A stretch of 41,875 bases of DNA from an uncultured Faecalibacterium sp. (GTDB lineage: Bacteria; Bacillota; Clostridia; Oscillospirales; Ruminococcaceae). The stretch lies in contig CAKTGQ010000020.1 in the NCBI GenBank assembly GCA_934561555.1, forward strand, positions 1-41,875, given 5' to 3'. Positions 23,798 to 33,200 of this stretch are shown in pieces; positions within the stretch are counted from its first letter, which is position 1; each line of letters opens with the position of its first letter. The notes below the pieces were generated by a model. It was not told the origin of the DNA and searched no databases. It saw nothing but the letters and a program-made list of their open reading frames with translations. Both the position numbers and the translations under genes were made by a program.

Positions 23798-23967
23798 TCA
23801 GGTCAGAAGGTTAAAGCCCATAATGACCACGCCCAGCACGCTGGTGAGGATGAGCAGCATCATCATGCCGCCGCCGCGCTCATACCGGCAAAGCCGGTGC
23901 CGAGGCCGGCACCCATACCGGCAAAAAAGGTGACAAGCACCGTAAACAGTACATTCATTTTATCCAT
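23798..23967 (-). pseudogene. Remnant of a TauE/SafE-like membrane protein gene
   Basis: On the minus strand ATG at 23967 (overlapping the marR stop by eight bases) opens MDKMNVLFTVLV, then FFAGMGAGLGTGFAG, the start expected of a TauE/SafE (TSUP) anion exporter, but a stop follows after about 34 codons. In another frame a hydrophobic tail (MMLLILTSVLGVVIMGFNLL) then runs to a stop at 23798. A normal protein would be about 250 residues, so most of the middle is missing. This reads as a gene with a large internal deletion and shifted frame. A small two-helix protein is less likely. Confidence 0.55.
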
Positions 23968-24394
23968 TCTCCTTTAAGATCTCGTCCAGATTTTTCCCGA
24001 TGACCTCCATGGTGCGGAAGAACGCCTCCCGGGTAGCGGCATCGGTATTGTGCAGCAGGCGGGCAAAAAAGCGCTCCTGCACCGCGCGCCCCCGCGCGAT
24101 GACCGGATGCGCCTTTTCGGTGCACAGCAGCTGGGTCTTGCGGCGGTCGCCCGCCACGGCGCGGCGCTCCAGATACCCCTCCTGCACCAGACGGTCCACG
24201 TTTACCGACACAAGGTTTGCCTTAATTTTGCGAAATTCCACGATATCCCGGGCGGTGGTGCAGTCCGGGTTATTGGCTAAAAACATCAGGATATCAAAGG
24301 CGGTCTGGGGCAGCTTGAGTTCCTGACACAGCGGCTTGCACATGGCATTGTAGGCCTGCGCGGTCTTGAAGCTGATCTCTATGGTAGGGTTCAT
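23960..24394 (-). CDS. MarR-family transcriptional regulator
   Basis: 144 residues with a winged-helix domain: LKLPQTAFDILMFLANNP, then the recognition part KANLVSVNVDRLVQEGYLERR and the wing DRRKTQLLCTEK. MarR proteins repress neighbouring genes until a ligand or oxidant is bound. It has a consensus promoter (24439-24467) and a short dyad TTCA/TGAA in the start region, which may be its operator. The only downstream partner is the TauE/SafE remnant, so its present target is unclear. The start follows AAAGGAG. Confidence 0.92.
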   Translation of the reverse strand: MNPTIEISFKTAQAYNAMCKPLCQELKLPQTAFDILMFLANNPDCTTARDIVEFRKIKANLVSVNVDRLVQEGYLERRAVAGDRRKTQLLCTEKAHPVIARGRAVQERFFARLLHNTDAATREAFFRTMEVIGKNLDEILKENG

Positions 24395-24422
24395 GGGGCG
24401 CTCCTTTTGTTCTTATATGGAT

Positions 24423-24467
24423 AGTTCATTTTTGAAGTATTATAGTGCAGATGCGGGGAGATGTCAA
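24423..24467 (-). promoter_or_regulatory. marR promoter
   Basis: On the minus strand TTGACA (24462-24467), 17 bases, TATAAT (24439-24444), a full consensus match. A dyad TTCA-tttt-TGAA (about 24425-24436) overlaps the start site. Confidence 0.9.
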
Positions 24468-24470
24468 GAG

Positions 24471-24509
24471 AAAAAAGGGTCCTGAAAAGCCTGCGGCTTT
24501 TCAGGACCC
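24471..24509 (-). terminator. feoB terminator
   Basis: 14-bp stem GGGTCCTGAAAAGC/GCTTTTCAGGACCC (24477-24490, 24496-24509) with six A on the plus strand before it, giving the T run on the minus strand, 17 bases past the feoB stop. Confidence 0.93.
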
Positions 24510-24526
24510 AAAATTGAACTAGTATT

Positions 24527-26869
24527 TCAGAACACCGCCACGGCGACCAGACGCACCAGCAAAGCGCACAGCCATGCCACGGCGCACTGGTTGACCACCA
24601 TGATGGTGGCCCACTTGCCGCCAAGCTCCCGCTTGACCGACGCCACTGCCGCGATGCAGGGAGTGTACAGCAGGCAGAACACCAGCAGCGGTGCGGCCTG
24701 CGCCGGGGTGAGGGCTGCGGTCAGGGCAGCAGTAGAGCCGAAGAGGATGAGCAGCGAGGACACCACGCTCTCCTTGGCCATAAAGCCGGTGATGAGGGCG
24801 GTGGAGATGCGCCAGTCCGCAAAGCCCAGCGGGGCAAACAGCGGGGCAATATCGCCCGCGATGCGCGCCAGAATGCTGGCCTGCGGGTCGGCGGTCAGCG
24901 ACAGCTGCAAGTCAAAGTTCTGCAAGAACCAGATGACGATGGTGGCGGCAAAGATGACTGTGAAGGCCTTCTGCAAGAAGTCCCGGGCCTTTTCCCACAG
25001 CAGCTGCGCCACGTTTTTCAGGCCGGGCAGGCGGTAGTTGGGCAGCTCCATGACAAAAGGCACGGCCTCGCCCTTGAACACGGTGCTCTTGAGCAGCAGC
25101 GCTGCCAGTACGCCCACCAGAATGCCGGTGAAGTACAGCAGCACCATCACAAGCCCCGCGTACTTGGGGAAGAACGCCGCCGCAAACAGGCTGTAAATGG
25201 GCAGCTTTGCCGAGCAGCTCATGAACGGGGTGAGCAGGATGGTCATTTTGCGGTCGCGCTCCGAGGGCAGGGTGCGGCTTGCCATCACGCCGGGCACGGT
25301 GCAGCCAAAGCCGATAAGCATGGGCACGATGCTGCGGCCGGACAGGCCGATGCGGCGCAGCAGCTTATCCATCACAAAGGCGACACGCGCCATGTAGCCG
25401 GTATCCTCCAGCATGGAGAGGAAGAAGAACAGCACCACGATGATAGGCAGAAAACTCAGCACACTGCCCACACCGGTAAAGATGCCGTCGATGACCAGCG
25501 AGTGCACCGCCGCGTTGACGTTCCAGCTGGTCAGGGCGGTGTCCACAACGCCGGTCAGGGCGTCGATGCCCATCTCCATGAGGTTCTGGAAGAACAGGCC
25601 GATGACGTTGAAGGTGAGGAAGAACACCAGACCCATGATGGCGATAAAGGCCGGGATGGCGGTGTACTTGCCGGTGAGGAACTTGTCGATGCGGTTGGAG
25701 CGCAGCTGCTCCTTGCTTTCGTGGGGCTTGACCACCGTCTGCGCCACCAGTTCCTGAATGAAGGAGAAGCGCATATCCGCAATGGCGGCGGCGCGGTCCA
25801 GCCCGCGCTCCTGCTCCATCTGCACGATGATGTGCTCGATCATTTCTTTTTCGTTGAGGTCCAGCTTGAGGGCTTCCTCAATGCGGGGGTCGCCCTCCAC
25901 CAGCTTGGTGGCGGCAAACCGCACCGGGATGCCCGCTGCCTTGGCATGATCCTCGATGAGGTGCAGGATACCGTGGATGCAGCGGTGCACCGCGCCGCCG
26001 TGGTCGTCCTCGCTGCAAAAATCCATCCGCCCGGGGCGCTCCTGATACTTTGCCACATGGACGGCGTGGTCTACCAGCTCGTCCACGCCCTCGTTCTTGG
26101 CGGCGGAGATGGGGATGACCGGAATGCCCAGCATGGCTTCCATCTTGTTGATACGCACCGTGCCGCCGTTGCCGCGCATCTCGTCCATCATGTTCAGCGC
26201 CAGCACCATGGGGATGTCCAGCTCCATCAGCTGCATGGTCAGGTAAAGGTTGCGCTCGATGTTGGTGGCGTCCACGATATTGATGATGCCGGTGGGCTTT
26301 TCGCCGATGATGAACTGCCGGGTGACGATCTCCTCGCTGGAATAGGGGGACATGGAGTAGATGCCCGGCAGGTCGGTGACCTCGGTCTCCGGGTGTCCCT
26401 TGATAGCGCCGCTCTTGCGGTCCACCGTCACACCCGGGAAGTTGCCCACGTGCTGGTTGGAGCCGGTGAGCTGGTTGAACAGGGTGGTCTTGCCGCAGTT
26501 CTGGTTGCCCGCCAGTGCAAAGGTCAGGGTCTTATCCTCCGGCAGGGGATGCTCCCCCTCCTTGGTGTGGTACTTGCCGCCCTCGCCAAGACCCGGGTGC
26601 TCCACCATCTTTCCGTCCACCGGGGCGTGCACCGCCGGGGTCTTTTCGGTGGGGGTCACGGTGATCTGTGCCGCGTCATCCAGACGCAGGGTCAGCTCAT
26701 AGCCGTGGATGCGCAGCTCCATGGGGTCGCCCATGGGTGCCAGCTTTACCAGCGTGACCTCTGCCCCGGGGATCAGACCCATATCCAGAAAATGCTGCCG
26801 CAGTGCGCCCGCACCGCCCACAGCATCCACTATGGCGCTTTTGCCGATCTGTAACTCTTTTAACGTCAT
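24527..26869 (-). CDS. feoB: Ferrous iron transporter, FeoA-FeoB fusion
   Basis: 780 residues. Residues 1-75 are a FeoA-like SH3 domain (MTLKELQIGKSA, MGLIPGAEV), normally a separate small protein. A linker (about 76-112) with several Glu and His residues follows, then the FeoB G domain with G1 GNQNCGKTT (121-129), DLPG (166-169) and NMMD. The membrane part from about 405 has the Gate regions, with FGCTVPGVMASR and FMSCSAKLPIY. It imports Fe2+ with GTP hydrolysis. A consensus promoter with TTAGT/ACTAA dyads lies upstream, suggesting iron-responsive control. Confidence 0.96.
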   Translation of the reverse strand: MTLKELQIGKSAIVDAVGGAGALRQHFLDMGLIPGAEVTLVKLAPMGDPMELRIHGYELTLRLDDAAQITVTPTEKTPAVHAPVDGKMVEHPGLGEGGKYHTKEGEHPLPEDKTLTFALAGNQNCGKTTLFNQLTGSNQHVGNFPGVTVDRKSGAIKGHPETEVTDLPGIYSMSPYSSEEIVTRQFIIGEKPTGIINIVDATNIERNLYLTMQLMELDIPMVLALNMMDEMRGNGGTVRINKMEAMLGIPVIPISAAKNEGVDELVDHAVHVAKYQERPGRMDFCSEDDHGGAVHRCIHGILHLIEDHAKAAGIPVRFAATKLVEGDPRIEEALKLDLNEKEMIEHIIVQMEQERGLDRAAAIADMRFSFIQELVAQTVVKPHESKEQLRSNRIDKFLTGKYTAIPAFIAIMGLVFFLTFNVIGLFFQNLMEMGIDALTGVVDTALTSWNVNAAVHSLVIDGIFTGVGSVLSFLPIIVVLFFFLSMLEDTGYMARVAFVMDKLLRRIGLSGRSIVPMLIGFGCTVPGVMASRTLPSERDRKMTILLTPFMSCSAKLPIYSLFAAAFFPKYAGLVMVLLYFTGILVGVLAALLLKSTVFKGEAVPFVMELPNYRLPGLKNVAQLLWEKARDFLQKAFTVIFAATIVIWFLQNFDLQLSLTADPQASILARIAGDIAPLFAPLGFADWRISTALITGFMAKESVVSSLLILFGSTAALTAALTPAQAAPLLVFCLLYTPCIAAVASVKRELGGKWATIMVVNQCAVAWLCALLVRLVAVAVF

Positions 26870-26905
26870 ATCCGTTTGCCTTCTTTATATGTACCGTTCT
26901 CATGT

Positions 26906-26956
26906 GTTAGTCTGTGTTAACAAATGTAGTATAGACTAACTAACAGCGGATGTCAA
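26906..26956 (-). promoter_or_regulatory. feoB promoter with TTAGT/ACTAA dyad
   Basis: On the minus strand TTGACA (26951-26956), 17 bases, TATACT (26928-26933). A perfect dyad GTTAGTCT/AGACTAAC (26906-26913, 26933-26940) spans the -10 and start site, and TAAC repeats once more at 26941-26944. The TTAG...CTAA pattern resembles boxes of DtxR/IdeR-type metal regulators; similar sequences occur upstream of the ferredoxin gene. Confidence 0.7.
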
Positions 26957-26972
26957 TAGAGAATATAGACAC

Positions 26973-27013
26973 AAAAAAAGCACCGCATACTCTCAGGCGA
27001 GAATATGCGGTGC
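26973..27013 (-). terminator. galE terminator
   Basis: GCACCGCATA (26980-26989) pairs with TATGCGGTGC (27004-27013), with an inner TCTC/GAGA and seven A on the plus strand (26973-26979) giving the minus-strand T run. Confidence 0.93.
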
Positions 27014-27030
27014 TCCGGTTCAAATCATGA

Positions 27031-28056
27031 TTACTTTACGGTGTGGTAGCCATCGGGGTTGTTCTTCTGCCAGTTCCAGCTGTCGGCGCACATCTCCTCG
27101 ATGCCGTACTCAGCCACCCAGCCCAGCTCGTTCTTGGCCTTGGTGGGGTCGGCGTAGCACTCGGCGATATCGCCGGGGCGGCGTGCCTCGATGACGTAGG
27201 GGATCTCCTTGCCACAGGCCTTGGAGAAGGCGTGGATCACGTCCAGCACGCTGTAACCCTTGCCGGTGCCCAGATTGCAGATGAAGAGGCCGCAGCCGGT
27301 CTCCAGCTTGCGGATGGCGCACACATGGCCCCGGGCCAGATCCACAACGTGGATATAGTCACGCACACCGGTGCCGTCCGGGGTGGGGTAGTCGTTGCCA
27401 AAGACGTGCACCTTTTCCAGCTTGCCCACAGCCACCTTGGCAATGTAGGGCATCAGGTTATTGGGAATGCCGTTGGGGTCCTCGCCGATCAGGCCGCTCT
27501 TGTGGGCACCGATGGGGTTGAAGTAGCGCAGCAACGCCACATTCAGGCTGGGGTCAGCCTTGCAGACGTCCTGCAGGATGCGCTCGGTAAAGGCCTTGGT
27601 GGTGCCGTAGGGGTTGGTGGTAGCGCCCACAGGGAAGTCCTCGGTGATGGGCACACTGGCGGGGTCGCCATAGACGGTAGCGGAGGAGCTGAACACGAAG
27701 TTGTGGCAGTCATGGTGGCGCATCACGTCCAGAATGACCAGCGTGCAGTTGAGGTTATTGTAGTAGTACTCGATGGGCTTGGACACGCTCTCGCCCACAG
27801 CCTTGTAGGCTGCAAACTGGATGACAGCGGTGATGTCCGGGCACTCGGAGAAGATCTTCTCCACGTCCTCGCGGCGGGTCATGTCTGCCTTGTAGAAGCG
27901 GAAATCCTTGCCGGTGATCTGCTTGACCCGGTCCAGAACCACAGGAGAAGCGTTGTAATAGTTATCTGCCACCACGATATCGTAGCCAGCGTTCAACAGT
28001 TCGATGCAGGTGTGGCTGCCGATGTAGCCGGCACCGCCGGAAACCAAAATTGCCAT
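27031..28056 (-). CDS. galE: UDP-glucose 4-epimerase
   Basis: 341 residues, cytoplasmic short-chain dehydrogenase-type enzyme that interconverts UDP-galactose and UDP-glucose in the Leloir pathway and in glycan precursor synthesis. NAD-binding GGAGYIGSH at 7-15, the VFSSSATVYGDP catalytic Ser region and the YGTTK Tyr/Lys pair near 149-153 are present, and length is normal. Upstream it has its own promoter and leader hairpin; galM lies further upstream on the same strand but behind a terminator, so the two are separately transcribed. Confidence 0.97.
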   Translation of the reverse strand: MAILVSGGAGYIGSHTCIELLNAGYDIVVADNYYNASPVVLDRVKQITGKDFRFYKADMTRREDVEKIFSECPDITAVIQFAAYKAVGESVSKPIEYYYNNLNCTLVILDVMRHHDCHNFVFSSSATVYGDPASVPITEDFPVGATTNPYGTTKAFTERILQDVCKADPSLNVALLRYFNPIGAHKSGLIGEDPNGIPNNLMPYIAKVAVGKLEKVHVFGNDYPTPDGTGVRDYIHVVDLARGHVCAIRKLETGCGLFICNLGTGKGYSVLDVIHAFSKACGKEIPYVIEARRPGDIAECYADPTKAKNELGWVAEYGIEEMCADSWNWQKNNPDGYHTVK

Positions 28057-28103
28057 AGCCGAGTACCTCTCTCACATAGTATTATCACTTTTATCTCTTT
28101 GCG

Positions 28104-28156
28104 CCGGGCGCTGCCCGGTCTGCTTAAAGCATACCGCTTTTTTCCGCCGACTGCAA
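28104..28156 (-). promoter_or_regulatory. galE promoter and leader hairpin
   Basis: On the minus strand TTGCAG (28151-28156), 17 bases, TATGCT (28128-28133). Right after the start site is a perfect hairpin CCGGGC/GCCCGG (28104-28109, 28113-28118). Confidence 0.75.
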
Positions 28157-28290
28157 GAGGCGCTTTCTTTATTCAGATATATTTTTGTTGCATCTTCGCG
28201 CATTACACTTTTGATTGACAGAGATTTTTCGCACTATTCACATGGAGAGAATGCGCCGTTTGTGCAAAACATAGAAATGGAGGCGGAGGA

Positions 28291-28422
28291 TACCCCTTCC
28301 GTCATCGCTGCGCGATGCCACCTTCCCCAAGGGGACGGCAAACCCTCTCAGTCACGGCTTACGCCGTGCCAGCTCCCCCGAGGGGGGAGCTGGCTGCGAC
28401 CATCGGGAGCAGACTGAGAGGG
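28291..28422. repeat. Palindromic repeats: reverse variant and double-ended copy
   Basis: A variant reverse copy (28291-28335, stem CATCGC/GCGATG, end GGAAGGGG in place of GAGAGGG) is followed by an 80-bp double-ended copy (28343-28422). In the latter one C5/G5 hairpin serves both sides: CCCTCTCAGT-stem-GCCAGCTCCCCC-GAG-GGGGGAGCTGGC-stem-ACTGAGAGGG. The left stem is CACGGC/GCCGTG; the right arm is less regular. I see no gene in 28160-28507. Confidence 0.82.
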
Positions 28423-28459
28423 TTATCGCCGTAGGCGACTGGGGGAGTTCTCTATTTAC

Positions 28460-28493
28460 GCAAAAAACGTCTGCCGGAGCAGACGTTTTTTGC
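28460..28493. terminator. galM terminator
   Basis: Perfect 15-bp stem GCAAAAAACGTCTGC/GCAGACGTTTTTTGC (28460-28474, 28479-28493), 14 bases past the galM stop; T runs on both strands. Confidence 0.92.
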
Positions 28494-28507
28494 GGGATGT
28501 ATCATTT

Positions 28508-29581
28508 TTAAAGCTTTCCGCACTGTTTGCCGGTGAAGAACCGCAGGGTGGTAGTGGCGCGGAACACCTTGCCTGCGCGCAGCACCGTGGAGGGGAACTC
28601 CGGGTGAGAGGGGCTGCACGGATAGTGCTGGGTCTCCAAGGCAAAGCCGCCGTACTTGCGCAGCGGCTGGCCGCCCTTGCCCGGGGCGGGACAGTCCTGC
28701 AAAAAGTTGCCGGTGTACAGCTGGATGCCCGGCTGGGTGGTGTACAGCTTCATGCTGATGCCGGTCTTTTCGCTGGTAGCCCAAGCGCAGATGCTCTGGC
28801 TGGAACCGCGGGCGCGGTCGATGACATAGCAGTGGTCGTAGCCGCCGCCTACCATGGTGGTCTGGGAGAAGCCGGTGTCGATCTCCTTGCCGATGATCTT
28901 ACCGGCAGTAAAGTCCATGGGGGTGTTCGCCACGGGCAGGATGTTGCCGGTGGGGCAGGTGGCGTTGTTGCCCTCCAGATAGCGGGACGCATAGATGCGC
29001 AGCTTCTGGTTCAGCACATCGCCGCCGCCATCCAGATTGAAGTAGCTGTGGTTGGTCAGGTTTACAAGGGTGTCGGCGTCCGAGGACACACGGTAGTCCA
29101 TGCGGAAGGTGTTGTCGTCGGTGAGGGTATAGCGCACCGCGATCTTCAGCGTGCCGGGAAAGCCATCCTCACCATCGGGGCTTACAGCCTCCATCAGCAG
29201 GGTATCGCCGAAGTACTTCACCTCATAGATCTTCCGGGAGAAGCAGCCGTGCAGGTGGTTTTCGCCGTTGTTCTTTTCCAGCTGGTAGGTCTTGCCGCCC
29301 AAGGTAAAGACGGCGTTCTCGATGCGGTTGGCGTAGCGCCCCACAAAAGCGCCGCAGCAGGTGCTGCCGGACGAGGTGAAGTCGTTTTCGTAATCTGCCA
29401 TGGTGTCGTGACCCAGCACCACATCCACCGGGCCGTTTTTGGCCGGAACGATGATATTTTTGATCACGCAGCCGTAATCCAGCACACTGACGGACATACC
29501 GCCGGGGTTCGAGAGGATGTACTCGGTAACATTAGCGCCCTCTTTGGTCACACCGAAGGGCTTGGAACGGATCTGTGCCAT
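28508..29581 (-). CDS. galM: Aldose 1-epimerase (mutarotase)
   Basis: 357 residues, beta-sandwich enzyme converting beta- to alpha-galactose or glucose before phosphorylation. Marks of the family: VLDYGCVIKNIIVP near 33, GRYANRIENAVF with the RxAxRI motif, NGENHLHG (His), LTNHSYFNLDG with the second catalytic His, and the Glu near the C-terminus in GFALETQHYP. The start at 29581 follows TAGGAGGCG; an in-frame ATG 21 codons upstream lies in the leader hairpin. Promoter -10 at 29661-29666. Confidence 0.95.
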   Translation of the reverse strand: MAQIRSKPFGVTKEGANVTEYILSNPGGMSVSVLDYGCVIKNIIVPAKNGPVDVVLGHDTMADYENDFTSSGSTCCGAFVGRYANRIENAVFTLGGKTYQLEKNNGENHLHGCFSRKIYEVKYFGDTLLMEAVSPDGEDGFPGTLKIAVRYTLTDDNTFRMDYRVSSDADTLVNLTNHSYFNLDGGGDVLNQKLRIYASRYLEGNNATCPTGNILPVANTPMDFTAGKIIGKEIDTGFSQTTMVGGGYDHCYVIDRARGSSQSICAWATSEKTGISMKLYTTQPGIQLYTGNFLQDCPAPGKGGQPLRKYGGFALETQHYPCSPSHPEFPSTVLRAGKVFRATTTLRFFTGKQCGKL

Positions 29582-29613
29582 TGGGCCTCGCCTCCTAAAG
29601 CTTTTTTCGGAAA

Positions 29614-29666
29614 TGCAAAAGGGGGCAGACCACCCCCTTTGCATCTTGTCTGTATTTATGATTATA
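29614..29666 (-). promoter_or_regulatory. galM promoter and leader hairpin
   Basis: Minus-strand extended -10 TGATATAAT (TATAAT at 29661-29666); the -35 is poor. About ten bases after the start is a 12-bp stem with one bulged A, ATGCAAA-A-GGGGG/CCCCCTTTGCAT (29614-29625, 29633-29644). Confidence 0.7.
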
Positions 29667-29799
29667 TCACAGTTTTACGGTTTTGTGTTGGAATCCTTTT
29701 AGAATTACCATCCAATTTTTCCGGCGATTTTTTGTTGGAATCATCGAAAGTGCATACAATGTGGCTCCCGCCTGCGCGTTTGCGGAGAAAAAACGATTT

Positions 29800-29843
29800 T
29801 GAATATCCTCCGCTGGCGCTCTGGATATTTTCAGCGGAAGGAT
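29800..29843. repeat. Second palindrome family, copy 2
   Basis: Same loop TCCGCTGGCGCTCT and CAGCGGAA end as at 1714-1759, but arms ATCC/GGAT instead of GGTC/GACC. Confidence 0.65.
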
Positions 29844-29858
29844 TATTTTAAATTTCGC

Positions 29859-30196
29859 GTTTGTCGCGGCCTGCGGGCCGCTCCAAACGCTATTTTCACG
29901 GGTGGGGTCGTAACGAGAAACGGCATTTGCAGCGCCGCTTTCTGCGAAAGCGCGGCGCTACGGGCGTGCCTGCTCCCCCGGGGGGAGCTGTCGCGCAGCG
30001 ACTGAGGGGCTATAAATCGGCGGAGCCGGAAAAAACGGTTAAAAGATCTTCACGCCGAACAGGCGTGAATCTTCAGTTTTTTCCGGTGCAGCCCTCCTCT
30101 TTGGGGTTAAAAGGGGCGAGCAGCCCCTTTTTCGTGGCTCCAGCGCGTCGAAATCGCTGGCACTTTTCTGGTTCTCTTTTGGTGTCAAAAGAGAAC
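29859..30196. repeat. Cluster of seven unrelated palindromes
   Basis: Non-coding stretch packed with hairpins: GCGTTTG/CAAACGC with inner GCGGCC/GGCCGC (29859-29891); AGCGCCGC/GCGGCGCT (about 29930-29958); a short copy of the main repeat with stem GTCGC/GCGAC (29971-30010); CCGGAAAAAAC/GTTTTTTCCGG enclosing TTCACGCC/GGCGTGAA (30026-30086); AAAAGGGGC/GCCCCTTTT (30109-30131); CCAGCG/CGCTGG (30140-30160); GTTCTCTTTT/AAAAGAGAAC (30171-30196). No credible gene lies in 29582-30275. Confidence 0.75.
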
Positions 30197-30222
30197 ATCC
30201 CTCGGCGTGCGCCTACAATACC

Positions 30223-30263
30223 AAAAAGCGCCCCGCACTTCCGGTGGAAATGCGGGGCGCTTT
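30223..30263. terminator. RND transporter terminator
   Basis: 13-bp stem AAAGCGCCCCGCA/TGCGGGGCGCTTT (30225-30237, 30251-30263) with five A on the plus strand, 12 bases past the RND stop. Confidence 0.92.
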
Positions 30264-30275
30264 GGTTATACAGGC

Positions 30276-33200
30276 TTATGCTTCCGGCTGAGGCTGTGCC
30301 GCAGAGGACTGGGCGGCAATGAACTCGGCGGCATCGTCCGGGATGTCGTCCAAGTCCTCGTCGCTGCCGATATCCACGTTGAGCGGCGGCTTCTTGAACA
30401 GGATATCGTACAGGATAGGCACGATATACAGGGTCATCAGGGTGGCGTAGCTCAGGCCGCAGATGATGACGATGGCCATGCCGCTCATCAGCTGGCTTGC
30501 CATATCGTTGCTGAACACCATTTGCAGCATGGCCAGCACGGTGGTCAGGGTGGTCATCAGGATGGGGCGCATACGGGTCTTGCCGGTGGCCACCAGCGCA
30601 GCGCGGCGCTCCATGCCGCCCATGCGCAGCTGGTTGGCGTAGTCCACGAACACGATGCCGTTGTTGACGACCGTACCCATCAGCACGATGAAGCCCATCA
30701 TGGAGATCATGGTCAGCTGCTGGCCGGTGAGCAGCAGGCCCAGCAGACCGCCGGTAAAGGCCAGCGGCACGGTGAACAGCACGATGAAGGGGGACAGCAG
30801 GCTCTGGAACTGTGCCACCATGACAAGGTACACAAAGGGCAGTGCCAGTGCCATCCACTGGATCATCTCGTCGGTCATATAGTTGACGCTGTCGCTCTCG
30901 CCGCCCATGGAGAAGGAGCAGCCCTCCGGCATCTCGTCGGTGAGGGCAAAGGCGTCCAGCGCCTTTTTCACTGCACGCGCCTGCACCGTGGTGTTGTAGC
31001 CCGACACAGTCTCGGCGGTAACGGTGACGAACTGGTTCTGGTTCTCGCTGGTGATGGAGTCCGGTGCGGTGCCGGTGGTCCAGCTGGCGATATCTGCCAG
31101 CGTGCAGGTGCCGGTGGCGGTGGTGCCGTCCGCAGACATGACGGTGGTCTCAAAGGTCATGTCCATCATGTTTTCCTTGGTCAGCGGGTCCAGATTGTTG
31201 CTGATCTGCACATCCATGGTGGTGCCGTCCACGGTAACGGGGGTCTGTGCCGTGGTGGTGGTGGTCAGCTTTGCCGCGATCTGCTGGTACACCTGTGCAA
31301 CGGTCAGGCCGTTGGCGCGCACCTTATCGCGGTCCACCTGCAGGATGATGGTGGAATCGCCCGCACCCAGACCATTGGTGGCGTTCTGGAAGCCATCGGT
31401 GCTGTTCACCATGTCAATAACCTTCTCGGACAGGGCGGTCAGGGTCTCGGCATCGGTGCCGTAGATCTTGATGGTCAGGCCGGTGGACAGCTGGCTGGTC
31501 AGGTCATCCGTCATGCCGTACTGCTGGACGGTGGCGGTGCAGTCCGCGACCCCTGCCACGGCTTCCTCCATGGCTTTACAGGCGGCGTCGATCTTGGAAG
31601 AGGAGAGTTCCTCGTTGAGCTTGACGTTGATCTTGTACTTGCCGTAGCCGTTGGCGGCGTTCAGCAGGTCGGTGATGGCGGAGGGCAGGCCAAGGTTGGA
31701 AACATCCATGCCCGCCACGGTGTTGTCGGGGGTAATGCCTACCTCCTCCACGCCGTCCACGGCCATCACGGCCTGCACCACCTTACCAGCTACATCGTAG
31801 GACTCGTCCTGCGAGAGGGTGTCGGTGGTGGAAAGGGTGATCATGGCCTCGTTGCTGGTGCTGGTGGGCAGCAGCACGATGCCCATGGAGACCACCCGCC
31901 AGCAGCAGAACACCAGCAGCAGCACGGCGGCTGCCAGCGGCACAAAGCGCTTTTTCAGCGCCTTTTCCAGACTGCGGCCGTAGGCGTCCTGAATTTTATC
32001 GAACCATGCCAGCTTTTTGGGCTGGGCTTTCTTCAGCACGGTAGCCGAGGCGGCGGGCACCACGGTCAGTGCCACGATAAGGGAAGCCATCAGGCAGTAG
32101 CCGATGCACAGGGACATGGGACCCATCAGGCTGCGGATGAGGCTGGCAGAGAACACCGCCGGCAGGAACACGCAGACCGAGGTAAGGGTAGACGCCACAA
32201 CCGACATACCCACCTGACGCGCACCCTGCACGGCCGCGCGGGCGGCGGGCACGCCGCGGCCGCGCAGACGGTAGACGTTCTCGATGACGACCACCGAGTT
32301 ATCCACCAGCATACCGATGCCCAGCGAAAGGCCGGCCAGCGTCATGACGTTCAAATCCAGCCCGGTGAAGTACATCAGCACCACGGCAAACAGCACCGAC
32401 AGGGGGATACTGACGCCGACCACCAGAGTGGGCTTGATATCCTTCAGGAAGATGGCCAGCACGACGATGGCCAGTGCGGCACCCACCAGCATACTGGTGA
32501 GGATGCTCTTGATGAGGATGCTGATGTAGTTGCCCTGATTGGACAGCACCACAACATGCAGACCGTCATACTGGGCTTCCAGCTCCTTGAAAGCGTCCAG
32601 ACAGTTGGCGGATACCTCACCTGCGCTGGAGCTGTCGTCCTTGTAAATTTTCAGCACCGAGGCCTGCTCGCCGTTCAGGCGGGTATAGCTGTCGGCGGCG
32701 TTGTCGATGACCTCCACGTCTGCCACATCGGAAAGGCGCACGTCACCGTAACCCTCCACATGGAGTAGCAGTGCGCCGCGGATATCGTCCACACTGTCGT
32801 ATTCCTCGCCCACCTTCAGCAGCCACGAGGTACCGCTTTCGTCCTTGACGTAACCGGCGGGCATGGAGAAGTTCTGAGCGTAGATCAGGGTGGCAAGGGT
32901 ATTGATGTCCAGCTGCTTGGTCACATCCGCGCTGGCAAGTGCCTTTTCCTTGGCGGCTTCGTACTGGGTCTTGGCTTCGCTGAGCTGCTTTTCGTACTCG
33001 TTCAGCATCTCGCGGGCTTCGGTAAACTGCATATAAGCAGCCAGCTGCTGCTGGGTAAAAGTGCCCAGTGCTTTGGAGAATTCGGTCATCATACCGGGCA
33101 CATTGTCCATGGCCTTGATGGTATCTTCCAGCGTCTTATAGATGACATTCAGGCTCTCCTGCAATTGCAACTCATCTGCCAGATCCGCAGCGCCCTCGCC

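Noticed and set aside
30207..32768. 853-codon plus-strand frame opposite the RND gene
   Set aside because: Antisense shadow with His/Gly/Gln-rich composition; the RND protein has all its family motifs.
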